Assembly (NCBI GenBank): GCA_963931925.1
Contig: OZ007570.1
Span: 42,119,687 to 42,183,686, forward strand
Origin: Onchidella celtica
Lineage: Eukaryota > Mollusca > Gastropoda > Systellommatophora > Onchidiidae
Direction: 5' to 3'
DNA: 64,000 nucleotides
Shown: positions 11,351-23,900 of the stretch, one piece after another
Numbering within the stretch: position 1 is the stretch's first letter
Layout: every line of letters begins with the position of its first letter
Notes under the pieces: generated by a model
Databases searched by the model: none
Told to the model about the DNA's origin: nothing
Seen by the model: only the letters and a program-made list of their open reading frames with translations
Program-made: the position numbers and the translations under genes

Positions 11351-12019
11351 TATTCAGGCAGAATATTCAAGGATACAACATTAACTTTTTAAAATTTTAT
11401 TTCACCCGCAAGTGACATGCCTTTATTCACTATAACACATAATTGCAATCCTTCAAATGCCCTGCAAACTAATTCAGGGCCTTAAACCATGAGCTACATG
11501 AAATGTATATCTTTCCACAAATAAGCTATCAAAGAATTTACTAACAAGAAATGTTAACACAACATGATCCATCGAATTTTTGCCGTAACATACTGTAATT
11601 ATTTTGTACAATGCAGTGTTGTCTCGGTGGTTTTAATCTGTCAGTTTACACGACTATCAAAGCTTTCTGTCCAGTTCTGCTTGAACAGTTGAAAAGATTT
11701 AACCCATTTTTTACATATAGTTGGGACACACACATTGCTGCTTATAGATTCTAGAATGATGTGTAAGTCATTTTTATATTCCCTCTTACCTTTATGTTCT
11801 TCCAAGATGATGATGATTCTGATATTGATTTTTTTTTGCCAAAATGAATAATTGAATTTTGTCAAATCACGTTGGCAGTGACCACCCAGGTTTCCCCAAC
11901 GTGGCTGCATTTACTCAGTAAATGTTCTACTCATATATTTTCAAGAGTAAATAAGATGATTCAGTGTTCTTATTAGTTATTATTGTACATTACTGGTTAG
12001 CATTCTGTAACGTTTCAAT
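11351..12019. other. No gene; R90 repeat inside
   Basis: At 11827-11915 lies an inverted copy of 16497-16585 (GCCAAAATGAATAATTGAAT, then CACGTTGGCAGTGACCA, then TTTCCCCAACGTGGCTG). Nothing else recognised. Confidence 0.5.
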
Positions 12020-12640
12020 TGGATCTGGACAGGTTAAGCACCATGTGAAAAAATTTTAGTTTGTATAAAATTTAGTTTTGTGGGAAGTATTTAATGTCTG
12101 CCGGATGATGGAATTGCACTATCTGTCAGTTGGGATATTAATATGTTGTTCTTGTTGTTGTTTTTTCTCTGTGTATTCTTTCCAAGCCTTTTCTCTCTGC
12201 ATCATTGTAACTTTGTATGTAGGTCTAATTGTTCTGACACATCAAGCACATTTCTCATTTTCAAATATTAAAATAAAATTCAGAAGACTTTACATTTTTT
12301 AGTCTTACAATTAGTTCATACCTTGCCACAAAGTGTATGTCAGTGGTGCCAAACAAAAAAATAGAATACATGTTTAACTCATGCACAACTAATTACAAAA
12401 AAACTAACAGACACAAGTAAAATTAGTGTTAAAGCCTAATCATATCAGTTTGAATGGATTTTCAATCCTTTGTATATCAATGTTTATTAGTGCATGTTTA
12501 TTTCCTTTTAAATGCACCATAATTTACAAGAGTCAAGAATCTATGCTTCAATATGATATCTGATGACAGTGACGATGAACAATTTACACTAAAGTTGAAA
12601 TAAACTGTGGTCTCGACTTGTTTTTTTAAAAAAAGTAGGG
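12020..12640 (+). repeat. Dispersed repeat R600, copy C (longest)
   Basis: Longest copy of the family, in direct orientation to 10735-11066 and inverted to 10075-10660. It ends in AACTGTGGTCTCGACTTG and a poly-T/A stretch just before the foldback terminus GGGGATATAATCTGGACTGG. Confidence 0.75.
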
Positions 12641-12766
12641 GATATAATCTGGACTGGGGGGGTATAGTCTGGCCTAGCCCAAAGTATACCCCGGGGTATA
12701 AACTGGCTAGGCCATTTTAACTCCGGGTATAGTCTGGCGGGGGTATAATTTGGCCTGCTACACCGG
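12641..12766 (+). repeat. Half copy of the foldback element
   Basis: Corresponds to the left arm and centre of 11067-11350: TATAGTCTGGCCTAGCCC, AAGTATACCCCGGGGTATAA, GGCGGGGGTATAATTTGGCC, TGCTACACCGG. The right arm is absent; R230 follows directly. Confidence 0.7.
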
Positions 12767-12991
12767 AACCAATCTTAGTTACATTAATTTGCCGAAAAAA
12801 TAGACCGAACGCCAATGTGTCGCAACCTATAAACTAATACAAACGTTCTGCGAATTATTAATTATGTTTTTATTTTCTGTGCCGGGGACACGACGACAGT
12901 CTATACTAAGCGTTGTATAAAATCTGAGGGCCACCGAATCAGCATTAGCAGAGGAGAACGTAGCAAAAGGCGCGCTGCAATTGTCGTAAGG
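12763..12991 (+). repeat. Dispersed repeat R230, copy 1
   Basis: About 230 bp, present in inverted orientation at 44021-44250 (ACCGGAACCAATCTTAGTTA at one end, CTGCAATTGTCGTAAG at the other). The two copies differ at scattered sites, and one contains a short indel near AGCAGAGGAGAACG. No recognised protein. Confidence 0.8.
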
Positions 12992-13117
12992 TTTCACTTT
13001 TATTAATATAGATGCTGGTGAACTTCTTCCCTTCCCCTTTCTCCCTCCGAGCATACGTATTTTATGGGTGGCCGTTTTAACTTTCTTGTTATTCGTTTTT
13101 GATTACAATTTTGAAAC

Positions 13118-13570
13118 AACATGTACGGATATGGACAGTGCATCCGTACAACGCACACAATTCGATGACGTAGACCACACACCAGAAGACTCACGGTCAG
13201 CACCAATGACCTAAATTAATGACCTTGTTAATTTGCATAGTTTTTAAAAATATGAATCGGCTTAGTATTAAAACAATCCGACTTCAGCTGCTCGGAGATT
13301 GCGTGATCTGCGCTAATAATATTATACTTGAGTGTACGTCGATCACCAATGGCTACCCCAGCCCCTTTTCGACTGATCAGTCAATCTGACTACCGCCCAT
13401 TGATACAAACTGACTAGACCCTCACGCCCCCAGGTCCATCTGACTATTTTATGTGTTGTTACTTCAAATTCGTGAACACCATACCAAGTTTTGTTTCATC
13501 AAACTTTCACCAGTCGCGCTTTTGGTAAACATGTTGTACGGATATGCACTGTCCATAGCCATACAACGTG
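13118..13570. repeat. Inverted pair of imperfect palindromes
   Basis: 13118-13155 (CATGTACGGATATGGACAGT..) and 13528-13570 (TTGTACGGATATGCACTGTC..) are reverse complements of one another and each is itself near-palindromic around TGTACGGAT. About 370 bp of unrecognised DNA lies between. Possibly the ends of a small foldback element. Confidence 0.5.
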
Positions 13571-13989
13571 TTGTACGGATCCATACAATGTGTTCTACGG
13601 ATAAACACTTCCAATTTTGAAACGTATTTGTCAGTGGCCAAAAACGAAAACAAAACAAACAATCAGACAAGGGAAATTAGTACTAATATCTTTGTATGGT
13701 TGTCATTCATAACAAATAACATGGTGGAAATTAAGACCAAGAGCTGCAGACTTCTATTTTTTGTCATAATGATCATTCCAGTGGTTCAAATAATATTTTT
13801 CAATCCATGGAAACATAAAGCTTACTAATCTAAATGACGGAAAATTTTTCTGAAGTAAATATACGCAAGGTCTGATTAAATATTCAACATTGTTCTCTTT
13901 GTAATTGATTCGTCCAGAACCAACAGCTCTGTCAACCTGCGACCATGCTGTATATAAGGTAGGCCCGTTCTTCCTAGCTTTAGGAAAGG

Positions 13990-15900
13990 TAAATTGGGCA
14001 AAGTAACACGCAGCTCATTACCAAAAGTTTTAGAAAACGAGGCAAACAATATTATTGAACAGTTAGGATATTTGGGATTAAAAGCAAACGCCTCGAAAAC
14101 ACAATTAGTCTTTTATAACTCAAAAAAGAATGGAAAAGTCCAAATTCAAGGCACCCCTGTACATTCCACGTCATCGGCAAAATTTCTGGGGGTCATTTTG
14201 GATCGAAATTTAACATATAGGGAGCAGATCGGTGACAGAGCCAGAAAGAGTTTGGGGGCCTTAAATGTAATGAGAAGGATTTCCGGCTGGAGATACGCCG
14301 CCCCCTTCAAAACTAGGCTTCCTCTATAATAATTATATTAGGGCTAGATTTTCATACGGGGAGGAGCTCTATCACACAGGAAACAAAACTAGCTTAGACA
14401 GCCTGGATTCTATACAGTACTCAGCCCTTAAAAATCTTTCACAAATACACAGTGGACCCAGTCAATTAAAATTAAATGCGGCTCTTAAAATACCCCCTTT
14501 ACATCTGGAAAGAACTAAAAGCATTCTGAAATACTGGGCCAGAACAAAATTAAATCCAGGCAACCCTATAAACATCATCATTGAAAACTATGAAACTGAA
14601 ATCCAACTTAAACGAAAGCCGCGACTAGACACATTAAGAAATAAAAGTTTAATCCATAACATGATTGATCTATCCCACAAACTCGGGGGCGGTAATCTCC
14701 AGCTGGACTGCCACCTCCCACTTCCACCAACCTGGGGGCTCGCGGGACTCACCTTAGACACCGCCCTGGCAGATGAAATCAGTAAAAAACTAGATACACC
14801 TACCATTATGAAAGCCAGGGTGTACGAGAACACATAGAAAGATACTACAAACACACAGAGAAAATTTACACGGATGGGTCGAAGACAGAGGACGGGCGTG
14901 TGGGATTGGGCATCTACAGCACAGACACAGACTTAGATAGGTCAATCAGAATCACAGACAACACGAGTATACTCACCGCAGAGCTACACGCAATACAACA
15001 AACACTTATAGAATTGGACGCCCGCCGGATCACGGACCGACGGGTGACCATTCTTACAGACTCATTATCAGCCATAAAGACAATACAGACAGAAAGCCAG
15101 TCTAACAGCAAACACAACATGATACACAGCATTATCACACTTGTAGATAGGATTTTCAGATGTGGTCCTGCTATGGATACCGGGCCACGTGGGGGTCACC
15201 GGGAATGAACCGGTGCACCCGGGACCTCCTGGCTAAGAGTGCCACAACAAAAACAGAAATTTTAAACATTAAACTAGATAAAAGTGACATCTATAGTCTA
15301 ATTAAAAAACATATAAATGAAATTTGGAAAACTGAATTTGAAGGATACCTAAATCAAAAAGTAAACATAATAAAGCAGATATATCAGAACTGGGAAACAT
15401 TTGTTATGGATTTTAGCACTCCCAGCGAGCTAGGCCTAAATACCCTAAGAATAGAAACTTATATAGACTTAGGGGCAACTTTAATTGTAATCTCTGCGAC
15501 GTGCCCATGACGACAGAGCACATTCTTTTTAACTGTAAGAAAAATGTAATAGAAAGGAATAAACTCAAAAGGTTATTTAATGAAACGAAAAAACCATTTA
15601 CATTGGCCGGTGTCCTGTCTCTTGTAGACAATAGTTTTAAAAAAGAAAAAAGGGCCCTTGTCAACAAAATAAATCTATACGTTGACTGTAGCAAAGCTGG
15701 CACCCCTGACCTGGCAGATCATGGTAGCAATGGCACCACTCAAAATCCCATCGCGGAATAGCGTGCTGAGGTCGGCCACCGGTGGGGGCCGGAGGCTGGG
15801 TGACGCCGTTTCAACCGCGCACGGACTGACAGAGGGCTCGCCAGCTATAAAATATAAAACAAATAAATATATACGTAACTACAATATTTTAATTAAAAAA
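13990..15900 (+). mobile_element. 5'-truncated LINE with RNase H domain (I/jockey group)
   Basis: Pieces of one ORF2 in order. The end of the reverse transcriptase (13994-14329) has the LGLKANASKTQLVF and AKFLGVILDRNLTYREQI motifs. A linker in a second frame follows (14335-14840). An RNase H domain runs from 14862 with YTDGSK, TAELHAIQQ (14976), TDSLSAIK (15055) and WIPGHVGVTGNE (15168). A tail follows with GNE-R..LLAKSA and a CxxC..H..C knuckle (CNLCDVPMTTEHILFNC, 15486-15536). All acidic RNase H residues (D, E, D) are present. At least two frameshifts (near 14330 and 15205) and a stop near 14836 kill it. The RT catalytic FADD box lies in the missing 5' part. The tail is A/T-rich near 15860-15930. 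RNase H after RT is known in the I, Ingi, LOA and Loner clades. Confidence 0.85.
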
Positions 15901-15949
15901 TCTTAAATAAATAAATATATTAATATACAAACACATTGTTTTGTGATAT

Positions 15950-16200
15950 AAATTTATTTTAGAATAGTTATCCTTTTATCTGCCAGGGCCGACAGACTCT
16001 TTCTGCCGACCCAGCCATACAGGCAGAAACAATGGCCTCGGATGCCTATTGCACCCGGGACCACCCAACGCAGAGTTTTTAATAAGATCCCTGAAATTAT
16101 GCTCTGCTGCGGGACTAGTCTTGGTGCCGCCAGGCTCCCTGGCGGCACCAAGAACTAAAGACCAAAATTCAAAAACTCTAGAGCCCTGCTAGGTCCTAAT
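15950..16200. repeat. Unassigned segment with a perfect hairpin
   Basis: At 16121-16153 CTTGGTGCCGCCAGG and its exact reverse complement are separated by three bases (15-bp stem). The minus strand before it (15950-16090) reads VVPGAIGIRGHCFCLYGW and ends SALADKRITIL, which could be the end of another LINE, but this is weak. Confidence 0.5.
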
Positions 16201-16496
16201 ATCTTATTACTAGTTTTAACTGGGGCTCCAGAAGAAAACAGTCAATTAGTGACATGTTATAATGGCTATAAAGGGATCAAACTCCTGAAAGGGACAGTGT
16301 CCTAGAACTGCTTCTCTACCTTCCCCTTTTTTCTGTCTTGTCCTTGCCCTTGCCTTGGCGCATCCCAAAAATTAATAAATATAAAATACCACGAAGAATG
16401 AAGAAACAACAGAAAGAAAGGAAAAAAGAACAAACAAGAAAGACCAAAGAGAGACAAAATCAAGAACAGGAAACAAAAGAACTCATCCTAGAAGTG

Positions 16497-16585
16497 CTTA
16501 ACAGCCACGTTGGGGAAACCTGGATGGTCACTGCCAACGTGATTTTAAAAAATTCAATTATTCATTTTGGCAAAAATTTTTATTT
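16497..16585 (+). repeat. Dispersed repeat R90, copy 2
   Basis: Inverted copy of 11827-11915: AGCCACGTTGGGGAAACC, TGGTCACTGCCAACGTGATT, ATTCAATTATTCATTTTGGC. The short lysine/glutamine-rich ORF running into it (16338-16604) is low complexity and unlikely to be a gene. Confidence 0.65.
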
Positions 16586-16589
16586 CATA

Positions 16590-18725
16590 TTGGATTCTCA
16601 TTAACAATCCTCATCTTAATGAGCTTATCAGGTTTTGAAAAAGCTTAGCCATGTTTAAACTATTTAAAAACAACAATTTTTCAACATCTTTTTTTTCTGC
16701 TGAAACGAGACAAAACACCTTTAATTTGTCAAAACGCCTATTTTTCGAAATAAAGGCGTTCGCATGAGGCCGATTGAGATGAAAAGACGTCTTTACTTCG
16801 CCAAACCGTCGTTATGTAAGTGGAAAAAATGATTTTTTTCGACATGATTTGTTACTGGGACAAAATGAATATATCTTTTCATTAAGAAGCCTCCCTGGTA
16901 GTCGAGTCTTCCTTTCATTGTCCTTTCACATTAGGCTGTCTCGAGTTCAATAAAACTATCTTCTGACAATTTTTGTCTCTCACAAATCTTCATTTAACTC
17001 AGTAATTGCCAGCATTGTATTAAATTTTAATGCCGTTAACATTGTTAACGCTATTGTGTATAACGATCATCAAAAATTAGTTTTAGTAACTCTCAAACCC
17101 AGGACCGCCCCCTTGACCTTGTCTACGTAACATTGCCTAACATTCTCCGCTAGCTCACACACAGACGATCATCTGAGGTTGCGTCCACACTGGGCGGCGA
17201 TGCCCGTTAAAGAGGGAAAAATCTAACGATATTTCCCCCCACCGAGGTCATCTGTTGACCATCATGGGAGATTCCATGATCCGCGATGACGTGATGTTCC
17301 AGCGACGGCTAGAATCTTCGGTCAAAGTGGGGGACGTAGTCGTTCCAATTGTTACTCAACTTTTCTTGTTCCGAGACTTTATATGCAGCAGAATTTTTAA
17401 AACAAAGGCAGTTCCAGATTTGAATTTCATAGTGAAGTCTCTCTCTCTCTGCCCTGCTGCATTCACATCATCACCAACTCTGTTCCCATGAACCCTTAGG
17501 ACTTTTTCAAGGAGTTCAAAGCCTCACGCAGGGCGTCGAATGTCGGTGTCGACTTCCAAAGCGTTCACGCCACACGGGCGGGTTTAGTTGGCAAGGTCAA
17601 GCTGACCGCGCCACGCGCAAGTCGTATTTTGACGTGTCGGGTCACTGGCCTTTTTGAGACGTAACCACCGTCTTATTGTTCACTGTATCTCTTGTAAATC
17701 AAAGGCATTGTGACAAGGACATCTTAACCAGTGAACCGCTGGTCGGAATCAAAGACTCTCCCGACACTATCAAAAGATGTAACATCGGCATGCAAACTGT
17801 TGAATGGTCTTTGCCCCAAATGCCCACATTGGTTTATTAGTCAATCAGGATGAGACTATTTGTGTAGGGATTGGGAGGGCGTGGCTAGTTATCATGCTTC
17901 GTTCTCAAGAAAACTACAGCTGTCAGTTTGGAATCATAAGTCAGATCATTGGTTAGAGACTGACAAAGGTTTTGCTGGTTAATTCATTATCAAGCATGAT
18001 AAGGCATAGCGGCGAATGTTTTCATACAGATCAAATACAAACCGAACCACGTGGACAGCGGTAGTGTGATCATCACACACCGGCAAGGGCCAGTGACCCC
18101 AGATAAGATTCACCGTGAGTAAGGTCACTGACCGGACAGCGGGCTTTAAGCCGTCGCGCACAGGGTGAGCGTTAAGTTGTACCCGTTGCCTCTTAAAGAT
18201 CAGCGGGTTTCCCGAACTAAGGGAAGGAAGCAAGCAATTTTGGTGGTAGTAAATATTTTAGTAATTGCTTCCCTTTTACAAAGCGCCCATGGGAAGTGAT
18301 GTAGCGCGTTGACCTGTCCAAGACAATCCGAAATAAATTATTTTGTATACTGCACAATTTTTAGCTCTTTCTACTTGCAAACTGAAATAATTGTTTGGTT
18401 GTTATTCATCGGTACGAAATATATATTTATAACATTTTATAACACCCAGGTACGTTGCATGTGCTACGCCGGGCTTGCTATGCACAACCCAAAATAAAGC
18501 ACCCTGTTAGCTTTTATAGTGTTTGATAAGAACAGACTGGATAAATCACACACAAAATAATGCCAACAATACGATGCATGATTCTTTTGGGAGGCGAGCC
18601 CCTACGGTATTAAGATGGACTACATCCAGCTAAATAACCAGAGCAACATTTACTTTTAGTGCAATAATTGTAACACAACTGCGCCCGTGAGAATTCACTA
18701 AAGTTGCGCCTGCAATTATTTCAAC
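16590..18725. other. No gene seen
   Basis: Chance ORFs only, all under 90 codons and without motifs. A short CT run lies at 17440-17455. No repeat recognised. Confidence 0.4.
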
Positions 18726-18729
18726 AGTC

Positions 18730-19440
18730 AGCAGAGTTTGCGGAAACATTCTACACCAACCAGCCAACCAGCGCATGTATTTCCTCAGAAAGCTCCGCTT
18801 TTTAAAAGTTAGAAAAAGCATTCTGAAAATATTTTACACCATGGCTGTTCAGGGCGTTTTAATGTACGGATTTGCCTGTTGGGGAGGATACATCTTACAA
18901 AAAGATAAAAATAAGACCAATATTTTAATTTTTAAAAAGCCTAAAAAATTTGTAACTGTGATCTGCCATACTTTGATGAGCTATACACTGGTGCTTGTAT
19001 TAAATAAGCTAATAATATAATAAATGACCCCCAACATCCCCTGAACAAAGAATACATAAGATCTGTAAGAGGTTTTAAGGCTGTTGTCAAAGAAAACTAA
19101 AATTGAACCCTACTTTAAATCGTTTATTCCATCATCAACTAGGATGTTACAATAATATCATCATCTTGATCGTAATCTGTGTACAGTTGAATTGTGTCTT
19201 GCGTGCCAGGTCAATGTGTTTTAGTAACGGAAGCATAGTGTGCGCACTGTTAATTTTGTTTATTTATTAGTGTGTGTGTGTATATATAGGCCTACATATG
19301 TGTGTGTGAGTGTGTGTGTGTGTGCGTGTGCGCGTGCGCTATATATCATAATTTCTGTAACTGTATTGTTATGTATTCAATTATCAAAACAAATTTCCTT
19401 GTACAAGGACGAATAAAATTTATCTTATCTTATCTTTTCT
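18730..19440 (+). mobile_element. 3' fragment of a second LINE (CR1/L2-type tail)
   Basis: The reading frame 18730-19018 ends a LINE reverse transcriptase: QRMYFLRKLRFLKVRKSIL, then FYTMAVQGVLMYGFACWGG, followed after stops by DPQHPLNKEYIRSVRGFK. LRKLR.....L..FY..V...L..G..CW is the standard C-terminal signature of CR1/L2/Rex-like LINEs. The 3' UTR ends GACGAATAAAATTTATCTTA followed by more (TTATC) units, the microsatellite tail these LINEs are known for. The 5' part is missing and the frame is broken. A related tail occurs in the minus orientation near 35421. Confidence 0.75.
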
Positions 19441-19618
19441 TACACCTCCCTCGAGTCCGAGAGAAACCGCTCTGCGTGACAAGTCAACGCTATAAAAGTG
19501 GTTAACTTGCGGCTCGAAAGGTCGAGGCAATGCACACATCCTTTGAAGAAATGCTAGTTCATGTAAATGATGCTATGGATCGCTCGCAGTGGGGGTGGGT
19601 TCAAAGCTAGTCATTATA

Positions 19619-20887
19619 TCGGGTGGTCAAAAAAAAAAAAAATACCCGTCCCAACATTGACACCAAATATCTTGCAATCCTTTTGATGACTCTGTGAGAA
19701 ATTTTGGTAGATTTATAGATTTGGGTATTATTTCTCACGCGGGGCTTCGGTACATACAACTTTTTCTTTTTGCCCAATTTTGACAGTCCATTATTTTATG
19801 TGTAATGCTGTGTTAAAATTTCATCAAGATTTAATCATTACTTTTAAAGATATTTTAGATTAAGTGAGTGTCTGTCAAAAATTAATAAAACAAGCCAGCT
19901 GATCTAAATTGTAGTCAAAGTTCAGTTGCAGGAATTGCTAAGAATGACTTAAAACAGAGCCTATAAAAGAATAGTTACCTCGAGGAAGGATGTCAATGTG
20001 AGAGAAAAACGAAAATCACGGTCTAGATTGCTTCTACAAAAAAATTAAGAAGGATGATATTACTATTAGCCGTATCGTCCTTACCGATGAGTAGGATTTC
20101 ACGCTGGAGATACGCACAGACACATTGATGTACTGTATGGCACTGATAAGTCCTCCATTCCTCTAGAGCGCCTTTATCATGAAGAAAGCCGTTTTTCAAA
20201 GAAGATTATGGTCCTTGCCGGAGTATCATGAAATGGTAAAACTGATATTCATTTCACAGTTACATTCGTTTGTTGCGAGAAAACCTGCTTCCAGACTGTG
20301 AACGCTAATATCTAAACAGGAATTTCATTTTCCAGCAGAATGGAGCAACAGCACACACTAGTCATACAACTCAAAATTACATTCAATCATTGAACATCAC
20401 ATTCATAAAAAATGAGTGGCCACCACAGTCTCCAGACCTTAATCCAATGGATTACTTTGTATGGAATGCTCTGAAACAAAAGGTCTACGCAGGTCAGCGC
20501 CAACCGTTTACAGAGAGATTGCTACGGGAGAGAATTTTGGAATGTTGGGCTCAGATTTCTCTTGATGAAATCAGGAAAGCAATATTTGCTTGGAGGAAAA
20601 GACTGCGATGTGTAATGCAGGAAGATGGCAGTCCCATCGACCATTTGAATCACTAGATTGTAAGTACAGATTTTTATTGTACATCATGTTTTTTTTTCGC
20701 ATTTTGACCTACCTTAATGCTTTACTTCCTAATTTTTTTTTCAATGCAGCTATTTCATTCAATTTTCGTATGCATACACATTATGTATTTACCCATACGC
20801 AAGTGAAATATCATTGAGATCGAATGAGCGGTTCATGAAATATAAAGCTTCAAATTTGGGGCAGTTTTATTTTTTTTGCTCACCCAA
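19619..20887 (+). mobile_element. Mariner-like DNA transposon, complete but dead
   Basis: The ends TCGGGTGGTCAAAAAAA (left) and, reading inwards from the right, TTGGGTGAGCAAAAAAA form terminal inverted repeats, with TA on each outer side (19617-19618 and 20888-20889) as the target duplication expected for Tc1/mariner. The length is 1,269 bp, normal for the family. It contains one transposase relic on the + strand. A 61-bp piece of the same family is at 32441-32501. Confidence 0.85.
20080..20656 (+). pseudogene. Mariner-like transposase relic
   Basis: Broken frames give VLTDE (first acidic motif), LYHEESRFSK-like debris, then an open C-terminal part: FQQNGATAHTS, EWPPQSPDLNPMDYFVWN, LKQKVYAG, ECWAQISLDEIRKAI, W.KRL..V.Q..G.PIDHL. 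In relatives the second catalytic residue is the D of QQDGATAHTS; here it is N. The distance from that position to the D of PMD is 37, close to the DD37D arrangement of some mariner relatives. The upstream part has several stops, so the protein is not made. Cut-and-paste transposition at TA is the family's known activity. Confidence 0.85.
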
Positions 20888-20959
20888 TATATACATCAAT
20901 CTGTTTATTAAGAAATCCAATATTATTGCAGTAATACTATTCCCATATAGTTATATTAA

Positions 20960-23900
20960 TGTACTAGTAACTGCCACTTCCTCGAATGGGGAAAAAAATC
21001 ACTTCAGACCGAAAGGAATCAACACAAAAACATTGGTGCCGAGATGCGCAGGGTCATCCACAAAACTCAGCTTTTAATAGATTGATAGGAAATAGCACTC
21101 GTGCATGATTTGTGATTGTAGTGTGCAGTGGCGCGCACCGAGAATTTTTCAGGAAGTGATAATGCCATGGGCTCATGTGTTCGAGAAAATGAAGAGTCGG
21201 AGGTAGTCAGTTAGCGACACAAAGCAAATAAAAAATACTTCCCAATCATTTCAAGTCTCCAAATCTAAAAAAGAACGTTTTGCGGGTCGAAAGGAAGGCA
21301 TCTTTAAAATTTCATGCAAATACGAGCTGTGTGAGCGGCGCTAGATCTTGTTAAGAATTGGGCGAGTTGTTTTTTGTTGTTGTTGTTGCTATTATTATTA
21401 TACTAGCCATCACGCTAGCATTTGCTCGGGATAAACTGTTTATTAGTTTTCAATTCTGGGTGATAGTAAGCGGTCTGCTTCAGTTTGCACGTTCCTTTCC
21501 GTTCATTTCGTCATTGTTTGTTTGTATGCAAAGAGGTTATATATTATTATATTTGTTTGTATGTTTGCTTTTAGATTTAGTCGCGTTCTACATGCTCGCT
21601 AATGCTCTACGCACGTCATCAGCATTTGACGTTAAGTTCATCATATGCACACTGGGTCGTTAGTTTGTTTAAGTATCTCCCATAGACGTATAATTGTATA
21701 GATTGCGCACTCACACTATTATACATCTATAATAATAATAATAATAATAATAATAAGTACATTTATATAGCGCTTTATGCCTAGACCTCAAAGCGCTTAC
21801 CAACTACGTGAGCAATAAGGAGGTGGCATAGGCGGTCAAGAGGTGTGTTTTGTTCTGTGGCGAATGAAAGAAAGTAGGCTTAATGTGTGTTAACCAAAGC
21901 GTGTCGACTCTGCGTGGATGATGTCGCGGAAAGGAGTGATGACATCACGTGCTCATGTGTACTTGAAAAGGAGAATGGAAGACCAAATTAACGACAGAAA
22001 GCAAACTCAAAAAAATATTTCCCCACCATTTCAGGTCTCCACATCTAAAAAATAATCCTCTGCGGGTCGAAAGGATGGCACATGCAAAATTTCACGCAAA
22101 ACCGAGCTGTGTGAGGGGCGGTAGGGCTTGTTAAATCGGGCGAGTTTTTTTTTATTATACTAGTAATTGCCCCATTCTTCGAATGGTTAAGCACAGCACT
22201 CCAGACCGACAGGAATCAGCAGACAATGATGTCGAGACACCTTGGGTCATCCACAAAAAAATTGGCTATTAATAGATAGATAGGAGAATTTTTCAGGAAA
22301 TGATGACATCATGGGCTCATGTGTTCGTAAATAGTGGAGGATCAAAAGTAGACAATTAGCGGCATAAAGCAAACTCAAAAAGTACTTCCCCACCTTTTCA
22401 AGACTCCAAATCTTAAAAAGAACCTTTTGCGGGTCGAAGGGCAGGCACATGTAAAATTTCACGCAAATCCGAGCTGTGTGAGCGGCAGTAGGTCTTGTTC
22501 AAAATCCCGTGATTGTTTTTTTTTTATATTACAACAAATACCGGTGACGTCATCGCACTAAAAACTTGCAACGCAGCGGATGGGGCTTCCCCGAGGCTTT
22601 CTGTACGGCACAAATCAATTTCAAAAAAATACTTAGAGGACAGGTGGACAAACCAAACCTAGAAAAGGACCTCTTTTGGATGAAAAGGAACTTGCATACA
22701 AAATTTCATGCAATTCTGGGCAGAAACAGTGGAGCTAGGCCATTTCAAAAATCGAGCGAGTTTTTTTTTTATAATAGATAAGACTAGCTGAAGTCCCCAG
22801 CCCTGCTCGAGATAAATCCGTTCATTATTTTCAGTTCTGGGTGGCTTTAATTGGTCTGCTTCACCTTGCCCACTCAGGGTTATTTTGTTGTAGTTGTTTA
22901 TTTGTTTGTTTGCTTGCTTTTATTGCACCACCTTTGCGCATTTACGTCCTACGCACCGCGTCAGGATTCGTGCAATTGCAGTATATCTGCGCAATGGGCG
23001 GTAAGTTTAATAGTGTACACATCGCAGGAAGTGATAACATCATGTGGTCGTGGAGAAGAAAGGATCTGGGGGCGAAATTAGCGACACAAACCAAACTCAA
23101 AAAAATACTTCCCCCCTTTTCAGGTCAGCATTGTCTAAAAAAAAATAACTTCTGGCGGCCAAAAGGAAGGCACCTGTAAACTTTCAGGCAAATCCGAGCT
23201 GTCTGAGCGACGGTAGGTCTTGTTAAAAATCCTTCGAGTTTTTTTATTTTTATTATTATCTTTTATTACTAGATGAAGTTCCCGGCATTATCCGGGATTA
23301 ACCTGTGAACTCACCCTTCCATCTCTCTCTCTCTCTCTCTCTTTGGTCTAGAAAGCTTCCCATATTTTACAATTTTACTACAATTTCATGCGCACCAGAG
23401 CACTACGCACTAATTTCTGGTTGACGCGCACCGAATTGAATGCGCATTAATACATCGTTTCCGGTGCGGTGGATTTACTACGGGGAGCCAAAACAAAGAT
23501 CAGTGTAGTTTATTTTTTTACCACTTTCAATACCTGAAACTTGAATCAACATAATCGGGCGATACAAAAGCGACTGGACTGGATTCGTTGACACTTAGGA
23601 AAATTAACTTCATGATTGTTGAAACTGTCATTTAAGTTCTAGTGCTGAGCAAAAAAAGGGTCAAAATTGCACCACAATGAATTACTTCCACCACTATTTT
23701 TTTTATAATCTTACTAGATGAAGTTCCCAGCATTATCCGGGATAAACCTGTGTTCTCTCTTTTTGGTCTAGAAAGCTTCCCATATTCTGCAGTTTCACTA
23801 CAGATTTCGTAGGCGCCAGAGCACTATGCACTCTTTCTTGGTAGTGAAACTGCGCGTACCGAATTGAACGCGTATTAATACATCGTCCCCGGTGCGGTGG

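Noticed and set aside
16338-16604. 88-codon Lys/Gln/Glu-rich ORF
   Set aside because: Low complexity and runs into dispersed repeat R90.
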